Source: Streptomyces tendae (GTDB taxonomy: Bacteria; Actinomycetota; Actinomycetes; Streptomycetales; Streptomycetaceae). From it: a DNA stretch of 64,000 bases. Below are positions 1 to 7,823 of the stretch, piece by piece. The position numbers and the translations under genes were made by a program. Numbering within the stretch: position 1 is the stretch's first letter; each line of letters starts with the position of its first letter. Under the pieces are notes generated by a model. That model was not told the DNA's origin. It saw only the letters and a list, made by a program, of their open reading frames with translations, and made no database searches. Where the stretch lies: assembly GCF_008632955.1 (NCBI RefSeq), contig NZ_CP043959.1:5580001-5644000 (forward strand). The letters are read 5' to 3'.

Positions 1-482
1 TCGCCGTGCTCCACGCGCAGGTCGGACAGGGCGGTGCCGCCGGGGTGGTTGGCGTACTCCTGGAGCTGGAGGGCCTCGGCGACGCCCCGGGTGCCGAGGT
101 TGACCGCCATCATCGGCTCGGCCTGCGGGCCGACCTTCCGCAGGAACGCGATGTACTCGGACAGGCCGAAACGGTTGGTCTCGGTGGAGCGCCAGGCCAG
201 GTCCAGGCGGCGCGGGCGGTCCTCCACCGGGCCGACGGAGTCCTCCCAGCGGTAGCCGGAGACGAAGTTGCCGCCGGGGTAGCGGACGGCGGTGACGCCG
301 AGCTCGCGGACCAGTTCCAGGACGTCTCCGCGGATACCGTCGGCGTCGGCGGTGGGGTGACCCGGTTCGAAGACACCGGTGTAGACGCACCGGCCGAGGT
401 GTTCGACGAACGAACCGAACAGGCGGGGGTCGACCGGGCCGACGGTGAAGGCGGGGTCCAGGGTGAAGCGGGCGGTGCGCAT
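1..482 (-). CDS. Alpha-N-arabinofuranosidase, GH51 (N-terminal part, cut by window edge)
   Basis: The visible 160 codons read MRTARFTLDPAF, then DPRLFGSFVEHLGRCVYTG, then EPGHPTADADG and VRYPGGNFVSGYRWEDSVGP. This is the start of the GH51 (beta/alpha)8 barrel, which removes terminal L-arabinofuranosyl residues from arabinan or arabinoxylan. No signal peptide is seen, consistent with a cytoplasmic enzyme acting on imported oligosaccharides. The ATG at 482 follows an AAAGGA ribosome-binding site. The catalytic glutamates lie beyond the window. A 14-bp palindrome about 95 bp upstream may be its operator. The family assignment is firm; the exact substrate is inferred from the family. Confidence 0.92.
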   Translation of the reverse strand, partial: MRTARFTLDPAFTVGPVDPRLFGSFVEHLGRCVYTGVFEPGHPTADADGIRGDVLELVRELGVTAVRYPGGNFVSGYRWEDSVGPVEDRPRRLDLAWRSTETNRFGLSEYIAFLRKVGPQAEPMMAVNLGTRGVAEALQLQEYANHPGGTALSDLRVEHG

Positions 483-575
483 CGTGTCCTTTCGACGGGT
501 CGGGTCCTGCTGCGGGAGCGTCACCGGCCGGCGAGGCCGGCGAGACCGACGCCCACCATGATCCGGCACTGGATG

Positions 576-589
576 TTCGATATATCGAA
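576..589. promoter_or_regulatory. Operator-like perfect palindrome upstream of the GH51 gene
   Basis: TTCGATATATCGAA is a perfect 14-bp palindrome and is AT-rich against a very GC-rich background. It lies 94 bp upstream of the arabinofuranosidase start. GTTCGATATA recurs 20-35 bp upstream of the IclR regulator gene at 5806, which makes that regulator a candidate ligand. The binding is inferred. Confidence 0.55.
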
Positions 590-785
590 TGATGCCCGTA
601 ACTTCGAACGGGACCGTAGGTGTCGGGTCGTGCCGCGTCAATGCCTCGGACAGAACTCGCCCGGCGCGCACCCCGCACGGCCTTCCCGGCCGCCCGGCGG
701 TCACCGGATCGCGTGACGCGGGCACTTCCGGCCGCGTAGTCTCGAACGGCCTGACGTGCGGCGGTCGCACGGGCGAGGGGACCAG

Positions 786-1385
786 ATGGATGGCGCGGGC
801 GCACGGACGCGGGCCGTACGGCTCGCCTCCGCGCTGCGGCGGTCCCGCACCCGCGCCGCCCTGCGCCGCCTGGCCTGCGATCTCTCCGCGGCGCTGCGTG
901 CACGGTCCCGGCCGCTCACGGACGTGCGGACGGCCTGCCGGGTCCTGTGCGAGGAGATGAGCGCGCGGCGCGGAGGACGACCCGTGGTCCTGCGCTTCGA
1001 ACGCTTCCCGGACGAGATCGAAGTGACCGGCCTGTGGGTGGAGTTCCAGGACTTCGACCTGGTCATCGTGGAGGAACGGGCGGAAGCCATGCAGCAACTG
1101 GTCATCCTCGGCCACGAGTTGTGGCACATGCACGCCGGACACCGGCACCACGCCCCGGCCGGGGCGCGGCGAGTCCTGGCGGGCGACGCACCGGACTGGG
1201 ACACCGCGCTGGTGATGGCCGCGCGCCACGGCTCACGCGAGGCCGACGAGGCCGAGGCCGACGAGTTCGGGCACCGGATGGCCGCCGCCGTACGCCCCCT
1301 CCTGGACGACCGGGACACCGGCATCGGCGACGGCCTCGTCCAACGGGCCCTGGGCTACCGCGGCGGGAAAGGCACGCGCCGGTGA
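786..1385 (+). CDS. ImmA/IrrE-type zinc metallopeptidase-like protein
   Basis: A 199-residue protein with an HELWH motif (HExxH) near residue 118, followed by HAGHRHH, typical of the ImmA/IrrE (COG2856) peptidase fold. Proteins of this family usually cleave or sense a partner HTH repressor, as in ICEBs1 ImmA and Deinococcus IrrE. The N-terminal 60 residues are arginine-rich. The ATG at 786 was chosen because GAGGGG precedes it; ORF extension upstream lacks an RBS. The gene overlaps the next start by four bases (GTGA), so the two are translationally coupled. No XRE-family partner is encoded in the visible flank, which is odd for this family. Its target is unknown. Confidence 0.8.
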   Translation: MDGAGARTRAVRLASALRRSRTRAALRRLACDLSAALRARSRPLTDVRTACRVLCEEMSARRGGRPVVLRFERFPDEIEVTGLWVEFQDFDLVIVEERAEAMQQLVILGHELWHMHAGHRHHAPAGARRVLAGDAPDWDTALVMAARHGSREADEAEADEFGHRMAAAVRPLLDDRDTGIGDGLVQRALGYRGGKGTRR

Positions 1386-2650
1386 CCGCCCCGCTCGCCC
1401 TCACCCCCGCCGACGTCCTCGACGACCTCTACATCTCCTTCTGGATCCCCACGGGGGTCCTCACCGCGGCCCTGATCATCAAACTGCCCACCATCGTCCG
1501 TCTGTGGCGGGACCCGCTGCTGCGCGCGGTGGGCGGACTGCTCCTGCTCGCCTGCACGGTCTTCGTCTTCGTGGCACCCACGACCATCGCCCGGGTCAAC
1601 CGCCTCACGGGGGTGCCGAACATCTCGGCGCCGTGGTGCTACTCCCTGCTCACCGCGTTCTGCGCCTCCTGCCTGCTGCTCATCATCGCCTGGCGCAACG
1701 GGCTGTCGGACCGGTCCGCCGCCACCCGGCGGGCGATGCGCCGGGTGGTCTCCCTCTACTCCGGCGTGATCGTCGCCCTGTGGGTGCTGTTCTTCCTCGC
1801 GGACGCGTCCGAGGAACGGCTGCGGGACCTGGACACGTACTACGCCACCACGCCGTTCATGCGCGAGCAGATCGTGCTCTACCTGCTCGCGCACACCGTC
1901 GCCGTCCTGATCACGTGCCGGCTGCTGTGGAACTGGGTGCAGACCGAGGGACTGGACGCCTGGCTGCGGTGGGGCCTGAAGTTCCTGGGCGTCGGCTACG
2001 CGCTGAACCTGGTCTTCGACGCCGCGAAACTCACCGCCGTGGGCGCCCGCTGGACCGGGAACGACCTGGACTGGCTCAGCACCGACCTGGCGCCCCCCGT
2101 CGCCTGCCTGTCGGCCATCCTGATCGCGGTCGGTTTCATCCTCCCGCACGCCGGCCAGTACCTGCACGACCGCTGGCGCGTCCGGCTCGCCCACCACCGG
2201 CTGCGGCCCCTGTACGAGCTGATGCGCTCGGCCAACGGCAGGAGCGTGCCGTTCCTGCTGCGCGCCACCCCGGAGCTGCGCCTGATCCGCCGGGAGACCT
2301 TCATCCGCGACGAACTGCTGTCGCTGGCCCGGCACATCGACCAGGAACGGCGCAGCCGCACGCGCGAAGCGGCACGCGGCCTCGGGTTCCCGCCGGAGCG
2401 GGCCGGGGCGCTGGCGAACGCCGTGGCGATCCTGGAGGCCGTCGAGTGCAGGCGCCGTTCGCCGGACGGCGAGGGCACGCAGGACTCCGACACCACCGAC
2501 CTGCTGCGGGAGATCGGTGCCGTCTCCCGGGAGCTGCGCCGCCCGCACACCGTCGAGGCGGTCCGCGCGCGTGCCGCCGCCCTCGCGCCGGACGCCCCGG
2601 AGGGCGTCCCACGCGGCGCGTCCGCCGGGCGCGGGGAACCGGCCCGGTGA
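1382..2650 (+). CDS. Seven-TM integral membrane protein, MAB_1171c-like putative transporter
   Basis: A 422-residue protein. Seven hydrophobic segments span roughly the first 260 residues, starting with LYISFWIPTGVLTAALII and ending with VACLSAILIAVGFILPHAG. A cytoplasmic tail rich in charged residues follows and contains RHIDQERRSRTREAARGLG. This architecture matches the MAB_1171c-type family often found next to ImmA/IrrE or XRE proteins in Streptomyces. The GTG start at 1382 overlaps the stop of the upstream peptidase gene. Transport activity has not been shown for the family; a receptor or signalling role coupled to the peptidase is equally possible. Family call from memory. Confidence 0.72.
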   Translation: MTAPLALTPADVLDDLYISFWIPTGVLTAALIIKLPTIVRLWRDPLLRAVGGLLLLACTVFVFVAPTTIARVNRLTGVPNISAPWCYSLLTAFCASCLLLIIAWRNGLSDRSAATRRAMRRVVSLYSGVIVALWVLFFLADASEERLRDLDTYYATTPFMREQIVLYLLAHTVAVLITCRLLWNWVQTEGLDAWLRWGLKFLGVGYALNLVFDAAKLTAVGARWTGNDLDWLSTDLAPPVACLSAILIAVGFILPHAGQYLHDRWRVRLAHHRLRPLYELMRSANGRSVPFLLRATPELRLIRRETFIRDELLSLARHIDQERRSRTREAARGLGFPPERAGALANAVAILEAVECRRRSPDGEGTQDSDTTDLLREIGAVSRELRRPHTVEAVRARAAALAPDAPEGVPRGASAGRGEPAR

Positions 2651-2747
2651 CCGGCGTGCCCGCCCCGCCGAGGGCGGGCGCGCACCGGAGGAACCGTCCC
2701 CATGAGATGCCCGTGAGAACCGACGACAGGTCAGGAGAACGAAGAGC

Positions 2748-4172
2748 GTGCCCGCCGTCCCAGAGAGAAGACGCCCGTCCGTGAGCGGACGTCCCGCCAC
2801 CGCCGTCGTGCTCGGCGGATCCTTCGCCGGGCTGCTCGCCGCGCGGGCCCTGGCCCCGTTCGCCCGGGTCACCGTGGTGGAGCGCGACACGCTGCCCTCG
2901 GGCCCCGAGCCCCGGCGCGGCGTCCCGCAGGCCCGGCACGCGCACCAGCTGTGGTCGGGCGGGGCGCGCGCCCTGGAGGAACTGGTGCCGGGCACCACCG
3001 GGCGGCTGCTGGCGGCGGGCGCCCACCGCCAGCCGGTCACCGCGAACACCGTGGTGCTGTCGCCGCACGGCTGGTACCGGCGCTGGGACGAGTCCCACTT
3101 CATGCTGCTGTGCACCCGGGACCTGCTGGAGGCGACCGTGCGGGCGGAGGTGCTCGGCGACGAACGGGTCGAGTTGCTCGACCGGGCCGAGATCCTCGCG
3201 CTCGACGGCACCCGCGCCGCCGTCACCGGTGTCCGGGTCCGCACGCACGACGGCGCCGAACGCACGCTGCGGGCCGACCTGGTGGTCGACGCCACCGGCC
3301 GCGCGTCCCGCACCGCCCGGTGGCTGACCGACGCCGGCCTGCCCGCCCCCGGGCGCCGGGACGTCGACACCGGGCTGGTGTACGCGAGCCGCCTCTACCG
3401 CGCCCCGGAGGGAGCCCGGGACGGCTTCCCGGTCGTCAACGTGCAGCAGGACCCGCGCACCGGGGGACCGGGCCGCGGCGGGGTGCTGCTGCCCGTGGAG
3501 GACGGGCACTGGCTGGTCACCCTGTTCGGCACCCGGGGCGGCGAACCCACCTCCCGGGCCGACGACTTCGAGCGGTTCGCCCGCGAGGAACTGCGCCACC
3601 CGGTGATAGCCGACCTGCTCGGCGCGGCGGACCCGCGGACGGCGGTGTCCCTCACCCGGGCCACCGCCAACCGCCGGTTCTTCTACGAGCGGATGAAGGA
3701 GTGGCCGGAGAACCTGGTGGTGGTCGGCGACGCGCTCACCGCGCTCAACCCCGTCTACGGCCACGGCATGGCGGTGGCCGCGCGCGGCGCGGCGGCGCTC
3801 CGTGCGACGGTGCGCCGGCACGGCTGGGGGTCGCCGGGACTGGCCCGCCGCGCACAGCGTGCGGTGGCCCGGCCGGTGGGCGCGGCCTGGGACCTCGCCC
3901 TGGGCCAGGACGTGTTCTACCCGGGCCCGACCCACGGCGGCCCGTCCGCGCGGGACCGGTGGCTGGCCGCGTACGTCGGCCGGCTGATGTACACGGCCAC
4001 CGGGAACGGGCGCATCGCGCGGCGGGTCACCGACGTGACCTCGCTGGAGCGGGGCGCGGGGGTGCTGCTGACCCCGTCCGTGCTGGTGGCGGCACTGGCG
4101 GGGCCGCTGAAGCCCGCCCTGACGGCCCCGCCGCTGACGGCGGAGGAACGCAAGGCGGCCGGCCTGGCCTGA
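2748..4172 (+). CDS. FAD-dependent oxidoreductase / monooxygenase-like flavoprotein
   Basis: A 474-residue protein. The N-terminal Rossmann motif is VVLGGSFAGLLAARAL, with an acidic end VVERD. A middle DATGRASRT motif and the FAD ribityl-binding motif VVGDALTALNPVYGHGM are typical of group A flavoprotein monooxygenases and geranylgeranyl-reductase-like enzymes. The GTG at 2748 follows GGAGAACGAAGAGC. It lies 97 bp after the seven-TM gene on the same strand, so the three genes look like one cassette. The substrate cannot be read from sequence; small-molecule hydroxylation or epoxidation is the family expectation. It converges on the lactonase gene with a 12-bp gap. Confidence 0.8.
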   Translation: MPAVPERRRPSVSGRPATAVVLGGSFAGLLAARALAPFARVTVVERDTLPSGPEPRRGVPQARHAHQLWSGGARALEELVPGTTGRLLAAGAHRQPVTANTVVLSPHGWYRRWDESHFMLLCTRDLLEATVRAEVLGDERVELLDRAEILALDGTRAAVTGVRVRTHDGAERTLRADLVVDATGRASRTARWLTDAGLPAPGRRDVDTGLVYASRLYRAPEGARDGFPVVNVQQDPRTGGPGRGGVLLPVEDGHWLVTLFGTRGGEPTSRADDFERFAREELRHPVIADLLGAADPRTAVSLTRATANRRFFYERMKEWPENLVVVGDALTALNPVYGHGMAVAARGAAALRATVRRHGWGSPGLARRAQRAVARPVGAAWDLALGQDVFYPGPTHGGPSARDRWLAAYVGRLMYTATGNGRIARRVTDVTSLERGAGVLLTPSVLVAALAGPLKPALTAPPLTAEERKAAGLA

Positions 4173-4184
4173 GGCCCGGCCGGC

Positions 4185-5036
4185 TCAGCCGGCGAAGGCG
4201 GGCTGGGCCACCCCCTTGCCCGCACCCGGGACCACCAGCAGGGACCCGGCGAGCGGGTGCGGGGCGGTCAGGCCCACGCGGGCCGTGGTGATGTAGAGGT
4301 CGGTCAGCGCGGTTCCGCCGAAGGCGCAGGCTGTGACGCGCGGCACGGGCAGCTCGATCACCCGGTCCAGCTCGCCGGACGGGGTGTAGCGGCGCACCGC
4401 CGCCCCGTCCCACAGCGCCACCCACACACAGCCGTCGGCGTCGACGGTGAGGCCGTCCGGGAAGCCGGCACCCTCCTCGATCACGGCGAGCGGACGGCGG
4501 CCGGAGACCGTGCCGTCCTCGCCGGCGTCGAACACGTCGACGCGCCGGGTGGGCGTGTCGATGTAGTACATCAGCCGGCCGTCGGGGCTCCAGCCGGTGC
4601 CGTTGCTCACGGTCGCGTCGTCGAGCAGGACGGTGACCGTGCCGTCGCCGGTCACCCGGGACAGGGTGCCGCCGCCGGTCGCCTCGTCGTAGCGCATGGT
4701 GCCCGCGAAGAGGCTGCCGTCGGGGGCGACGGCGGCGTCGTTGCCGCGGCGGCCGGGGACCGGCTCGCGGTGCAGCCAGCGGAAGGAGCCGTCGGGGTCG
4801 AGCAGGCCGATGCCGTCCCGCAGGTTCAGCACCAGGCCGCCGCCCGCGCGGGGCTTGACCGCGCCCACGTGCTGCTCGGTCCGGCGCACGGTGCGCCGGC
4901 CGGTGGCGGGGTCGTAGGTGTGCAGCCGGGAGCTGAGGATGTCGATCCACAGCAGCCGGCCGGTGGCCGGGTCCCAGGTGGGGCCCTCGCCCAGTTCCGC
5001 CTCCGCGCGGACCGCGACGTCGAACGCGAGTGTCAT
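4185..5036 (-). CDS. SMP-30/gluconolactonase/LRE family sugar lactonase
   Basis: A 283-residue six-bladed beta-propeller enzyme. Seen are the metal-site motif GEGPTWDPATGRLLWIDI near residue 17, SNGTGWSPDGRLMYYIDT near residue 146 and FPDGLTVDADGCVWVALWDG near residue 195. These are the conserved acidic and Asn ligands of the regucalcin/gluconolactonase family, which hydrolyses aldonolactones with Ca or Zn. The start overlaps the IclR stop (ATGA), so the gene is translated with its regulator. Given the possible shared operator with the GH51 gene, an L-arabinonolactonase role is plausible but inferred; gluconolactone or galactonolactone are alternatives. Confidence 0.88.
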   Translation of the reverse strand: MTLAFDVAVRAEAELGEGPTWDPATGRLLWIDILSSRLHTYDPATGRRTVRRTEQHVGAVKPRAGGGLVLNLRDGIGLLDPDGSFRWLHREPVPGRRGNDAAVAPDGSLFAGTMRYDEATGGGTLSRVTGDGTVTVLLDDATVSNGTGWSPDGRLMYYIDTPTRRVDVFDAGEDGTVSGRRPLAVIEEGAGFPDGLTVDADGCVWVALWDGAAVRRYTPSGELDRVIELPVPRVTACAFGGTALTDLYITTARVGLTAPHPLAGSLLVVPGAGKGVAQPAFAG

Positions 5037-5806
5037 GCCATGCTCCTGTGGCCAAGGCGCTCGGAGAGTTCGGCGGCGCCCTTGACGGCGAGCTGCTCCA
5101 GCTCGCCCAGGCGGTCGTCGCTCCAGCGGATCATCGGTACGGAAATGGACAGCGCGGCGACCACCTGTCCGGTACGGTCGCGCACCGGCGCGGCGACGCA
5201 GGAGACGTCCGGGTTGGACTCACGGCTCTCCACCGCCACGCCCCGGCCGCGGATCTCCGCGAGTCTCTCGCGCAGGACGGCCGGGTCGGTGATGCTGTTC
5301 GGGGTCATCCCGGCCAACTCCGCGCCGTCGGGGAAGCGCGCGGCCAGTTCCTGCTCGGGGAGGGAGGCCAGCAGCATCTTGCCGACGGAGGTGCAGTGCG
5401 CGGGGAGCCGGCGGCCGGCTGCCGACACCATCCGCACCGCGTGCGTGGAGTCGACCTTGGCGATGTAGATGACGTCGGTGTGCTCCAGGATCGCCACGTG
5501 CACGGTCTCGTCGCAGGTCTCGGCGACGGACCGGGCGACCTGCTGGCCCTCGGCGGCCAGGTCCAGGTGCTCGGCGTAGCGGGCGCCCAGCTGGTACGGC
5601 CGGACGCCCAGCCGGTAGCGGCCCGGCTGTCCGGCCACCGGGACGATGTACTTGCGTGCCGCGAGCGTGCTGACCAGCTCGTGGACGGTGGTGCGGGGCA
5701 GCTGCAGCTTCCGCACGATGTCGGGGGCGGAGAGCGTGCCGTCCCCGTCGAGGAAGAGCTCGAGGATGTCGAGAGCCCGGGTCACGGCTGGTACGAGTCG
5801 TCCCAC
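5033..5806 (-). CDS. IclR-family transcriptional regulator
   Basis: A 257-residue protein. An N-terminal winged HTH covers roughly residues 5-60 (RALDILELFLDGDGTLSAPD, then LQLPRTTVHELVSTL). The IclR effector domain follows, with CDETVHVAILEHTDVIYIAKV and a C-terminal VAAPVRDRTGQVVAALSISV. The GTG at 5806 was chosen because AGGAGGGG lies about 9 nt upstream; the longer reading frame from 5872 adds a poorly conserved tail that would run through the putative operator at 5826. It is cotranscribed with the lactonase. IclR proteins usually control a neighbouring sugar-catabolic operon and themselves. Confidence 0.9.
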   Translation of the reverse strand: MGRLVPAVTRALDILELFLDGDGTLSAPDIVRKLQLPRTTVHELVSTLAARKYIVPVAGQPGRYRLGVRPYQLGARYAEHLDLAAEGQQVARSVAETCDETVHVAILEHTDVIYIAKVDSTHAVRMVSAAGRRLPAHCTSVGKMLLASLPEQELAARFPDGAELAGMTPNSITDPAVLRERLAEIRGRGVAVESRESNPDVSCVAAPVRDRTGQVVAALSISVPMIRWSDDRLGELEQLAVKGAAELSERLGHRSMA

Positions 5807-5824
5807 GACCGGCCCCCTCCTAGC

Positions 5825-5839
5825 GTTCGATATACCAAC
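5825..5839. promoter_or_regulatory. Putative IclR autoregulatory operator
   Basis: GTTCGATATACCAAC is an imperfect palindrome 20-33 bp upstream of the IclR start. Its left ten bases are identical to the left half of the palindrome upstream of the GH51 gene. Position and sharing suggest an IclR operator; this is inferred. Confidence 0.5.
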
Positions 5840-5941
5840 ACACGATCGGCATGACGAACACAGGCTAGCCACAGCCCCTCAGCCGGGCAATGGGCTGCAG
5901 CCCCACAGACACCCCGAAGAGCCGCGGCGAACCCCACTCAA

Positions 5942-6034
5942 GGGGCGCGGGGAACTGCGCAACCAGCCCTCACGCCCCCGCACGCACCCACCACCCGCAC
6001 CACACACCCCCAAAGGGGCGCGGGGAACTGCGCG
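5942..6034. repeat. Two copies of a dispersed 19-bp Streptomyces intergenic repeat
   Basis: GGGGCGCGGGGAACTGCGC occurs at 5942-5960 and 6015-6033. The near-identical sequence appears inverted three times at 51806-51963 in this window. Between 5840 and 6169 no convincing gene is seen; the stretch is proline-codon-rich low-complexity sequence on the plus strand. The element is a common intergenic repeat in Streptomyces genomes as I recall; its function is unknown to me. Confidence 0.7.
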
Positions 6035-6169
6035 CCCAGCCCCCACCCACCCGCACCCGGGCACTCCCCGCATCACCCCACTCCCACCCCGCCCTCCGCC
6101 ACACGGGCACGCCCCCAACTGCCCCCGGTAACCGGCTCTGCCGGACAGCTGCCGCCCGAGAGGGCCCCC

Positions 6170-6790
6170 GTGGGCGACCATGGCTCCGTGCCCACCGGAC
6201 GACGCCCACCCGAACCGTTCACCCCGTTCCACTTCCAGCTGGTGCTGCTGCGCCGCATGGCCGACCACAACCCGGCCCGGTGGAGGACGCCCGGCGCGAG
6301 CTGGGCGCCTCCCTCGCCGACATGCGCGAGGCCAACCGGCGCTGGCAGGCGATGGTCCGCTCGCCCCGCCCCCGCCCGGCACTCTCCCGCTACCGTTCGG
6401 TGCTCGGCGAGCCGGAGTCGCGCACCCCGCGCCGGGTCGGTGACCTGGACTGCGAGGCATGGCGGTGGCCCGTGCCGCTCTGGCCGGACCTGCGCTTCGA
6501 GGTGCTGACCCCGGCGGGCGGGGGCGCGGTGTGGAACGAGTGGCTGGTCCGCGCGCCGGGCGCACCGGCGCCCGTGCTGCGCACGGTGGAGACCTCACGC
6601 CCTGGTCGTGCACGGTGGACGAGGCCGCCCGCGCCTTCGCCCGGCCCGCCCGCTGGAGGGCTCGGCGCCCACCCGCTGGGGTCTGGCCTTCACGGCCCCC
6701 GACGCGGCGGGCGCCCGTCACGAGGTGGTCGCCGAGTTCACCTGGGGGCTACTGCAGCGGACGGCGGTCAGCGGCGCGCCGCCCCGATGA
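6170..6790 (+). pseudogene. Conserved hypothetical protein gene, broken by three one-base deletions
   Basis: A continuous protein of about 207 residues is recovered by restoring one G near 6281, one near 6590 and one near 6652. The pieces read from a GTG at 6170 (GRRPPEPFTPFHFQLVLLRR), then EDARRELGASLADMREANRR, then DLTPWSCTVDEAARAFA, then PTRWGLAFTAPDAAGARHEV and end WGLLQRTAVSGAPPR. No known domain is recognised; it is soluble, with a Trp-rich middle (CEAWRWPVPLWPDLRFEV). It overlaps the 3' end of the convergent ATP-grasp gene by 23 bp. Because all three breaks are single G losses in G runs, sequencing error is at least as likely as real decay. Confidence 0.6.
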
Positions 6791-7636
6791 TCCGCTCGAC
6801 GACGAGCGGCACCGACTCCGGGTGCAGCCACAGGAACAGGTTCGGCTCGACCAGCTCCAGCTCCATCACCCGGGGCCGCCCGTCGTCGCCGTCCACCAGG
6901 TCGACGCGCGCGTAGAGCAGCTCCGGCGCGCCGGGCACGGCGGCCAGGGCGTACTCGGCGACGGCGGTCTCGGCCTCGGTCGGCGTCCAGTCCGTCAGCC
7001 CGGGTGGGCCACCTTGCGCTGGTCGTAGGGCGTACCGGGCGCGAGGACCGGGCCCTTCCGGCTGGCGTGCAGCAGCGTCCCGCCGAAGAACTGCAACGCC
7101 CGCTCCCCGCCGGTGTCGATGGCCCGCACGTACGGCTGCACCATCGCGGTGAACCCCTCGGCGTGCATGCGCCGCACATGCCGTACGGCGGTGTCGTGCT
7201 CGTCGGGCGTGTAGCGGGCGGCGAACCGCGCACCGGCCCCGGAGGCGGGCTTCACCACGAACTCGTGGCCGTCCGGCAGGCCGACGTCGTCCCCCGGCGC
7301 CAGATACCGCGTCTCCACCACGGGCACACCGGCCGCGGCGAGGTCGGCGAGGTAGCGCTTGTCGGTGTTCCACCGCACCACGTCCGCCGGGTTGGCCAGC
7401 CGGGTCAGCCTGCCGCACCGTTCGGCCCACGCGGTGAACTCGGCCGCGCGCCAGCTGTAGTCCCAGGTGGAGCGGATCACGGCGAGGTCGAACCGCCCCC
7501 AGTCGACCGCGGCGTCGTCCCACACCTCCGCGGACGCCTCGGCCCCGGCCTCGTTCAACGCCCCCACGAGCCCCGGCAGGTCTTTGTCCTCGGCCACATC
7601 GGCCCCACCCGCACAGGTAACCAACGCGACCCGCAC
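6768..7636 (-). pseudogene. ATP-grasp ligase-like gene (RimK/DcsG type), one frameshift
   Basis: Starts at GTG 7636 after GGGAGGGG and reads RVALVTCAGGADVAEDKDLP, RFDLAVIRSTWDYSWRAAEF, WNTDKRYLADLAAAGVPVVE and GHEFVVKPASGAGARFAARY. These are ATP-grasp features; the lysine in VKPASG contacts ATP. One base is lost near 7001. Beyond it the other frame continues DWTPTEAETAVAEYALAAVP, LLYARVDLVDGDDGRPRVME and LVEPNLFLWLHPESVPL, which contains the metal-binding E and N. Restored length is about 289 aa. The nearest described relatives are DcsG-type and RimK-like amide ligases; the substrate is unknown. The break is a G/C run loss of the kind seen in its neighbours. Confidence 0.75.
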
Positions 7637-7823
7637 CCCGCCACCCCTCCCACGACCATGTACTCCCGAGGAGGCTAACAACCACATTCCGGGATCGGCG
7701 GTGGTGTGGCCGGCGATGGCCGTACCGGGCCGGGGGTAGGACACCCTGGACGCAGCGGACCCCGACGCACCACGGCCGCGGGACGGCGGCCGGCCGACGA
7801 CAGCTACCCAAGGAGAACGACGC

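Noticed and set aside
947..1381. Long plus-strand frame reading Arg/Gly-rich protein before the seven-TM gene
   Set aside because: It overlaps the ImmA-like gene in another frame and has shadow composition; only the part from 1382 is coding.
1355..3935. Long open minus-strand frames opposite the seven-TM and FAD genes
   Set aside because: High GC leaves the antisense frames open; they show Arg/Gly/Pro-rich composition without any motif.
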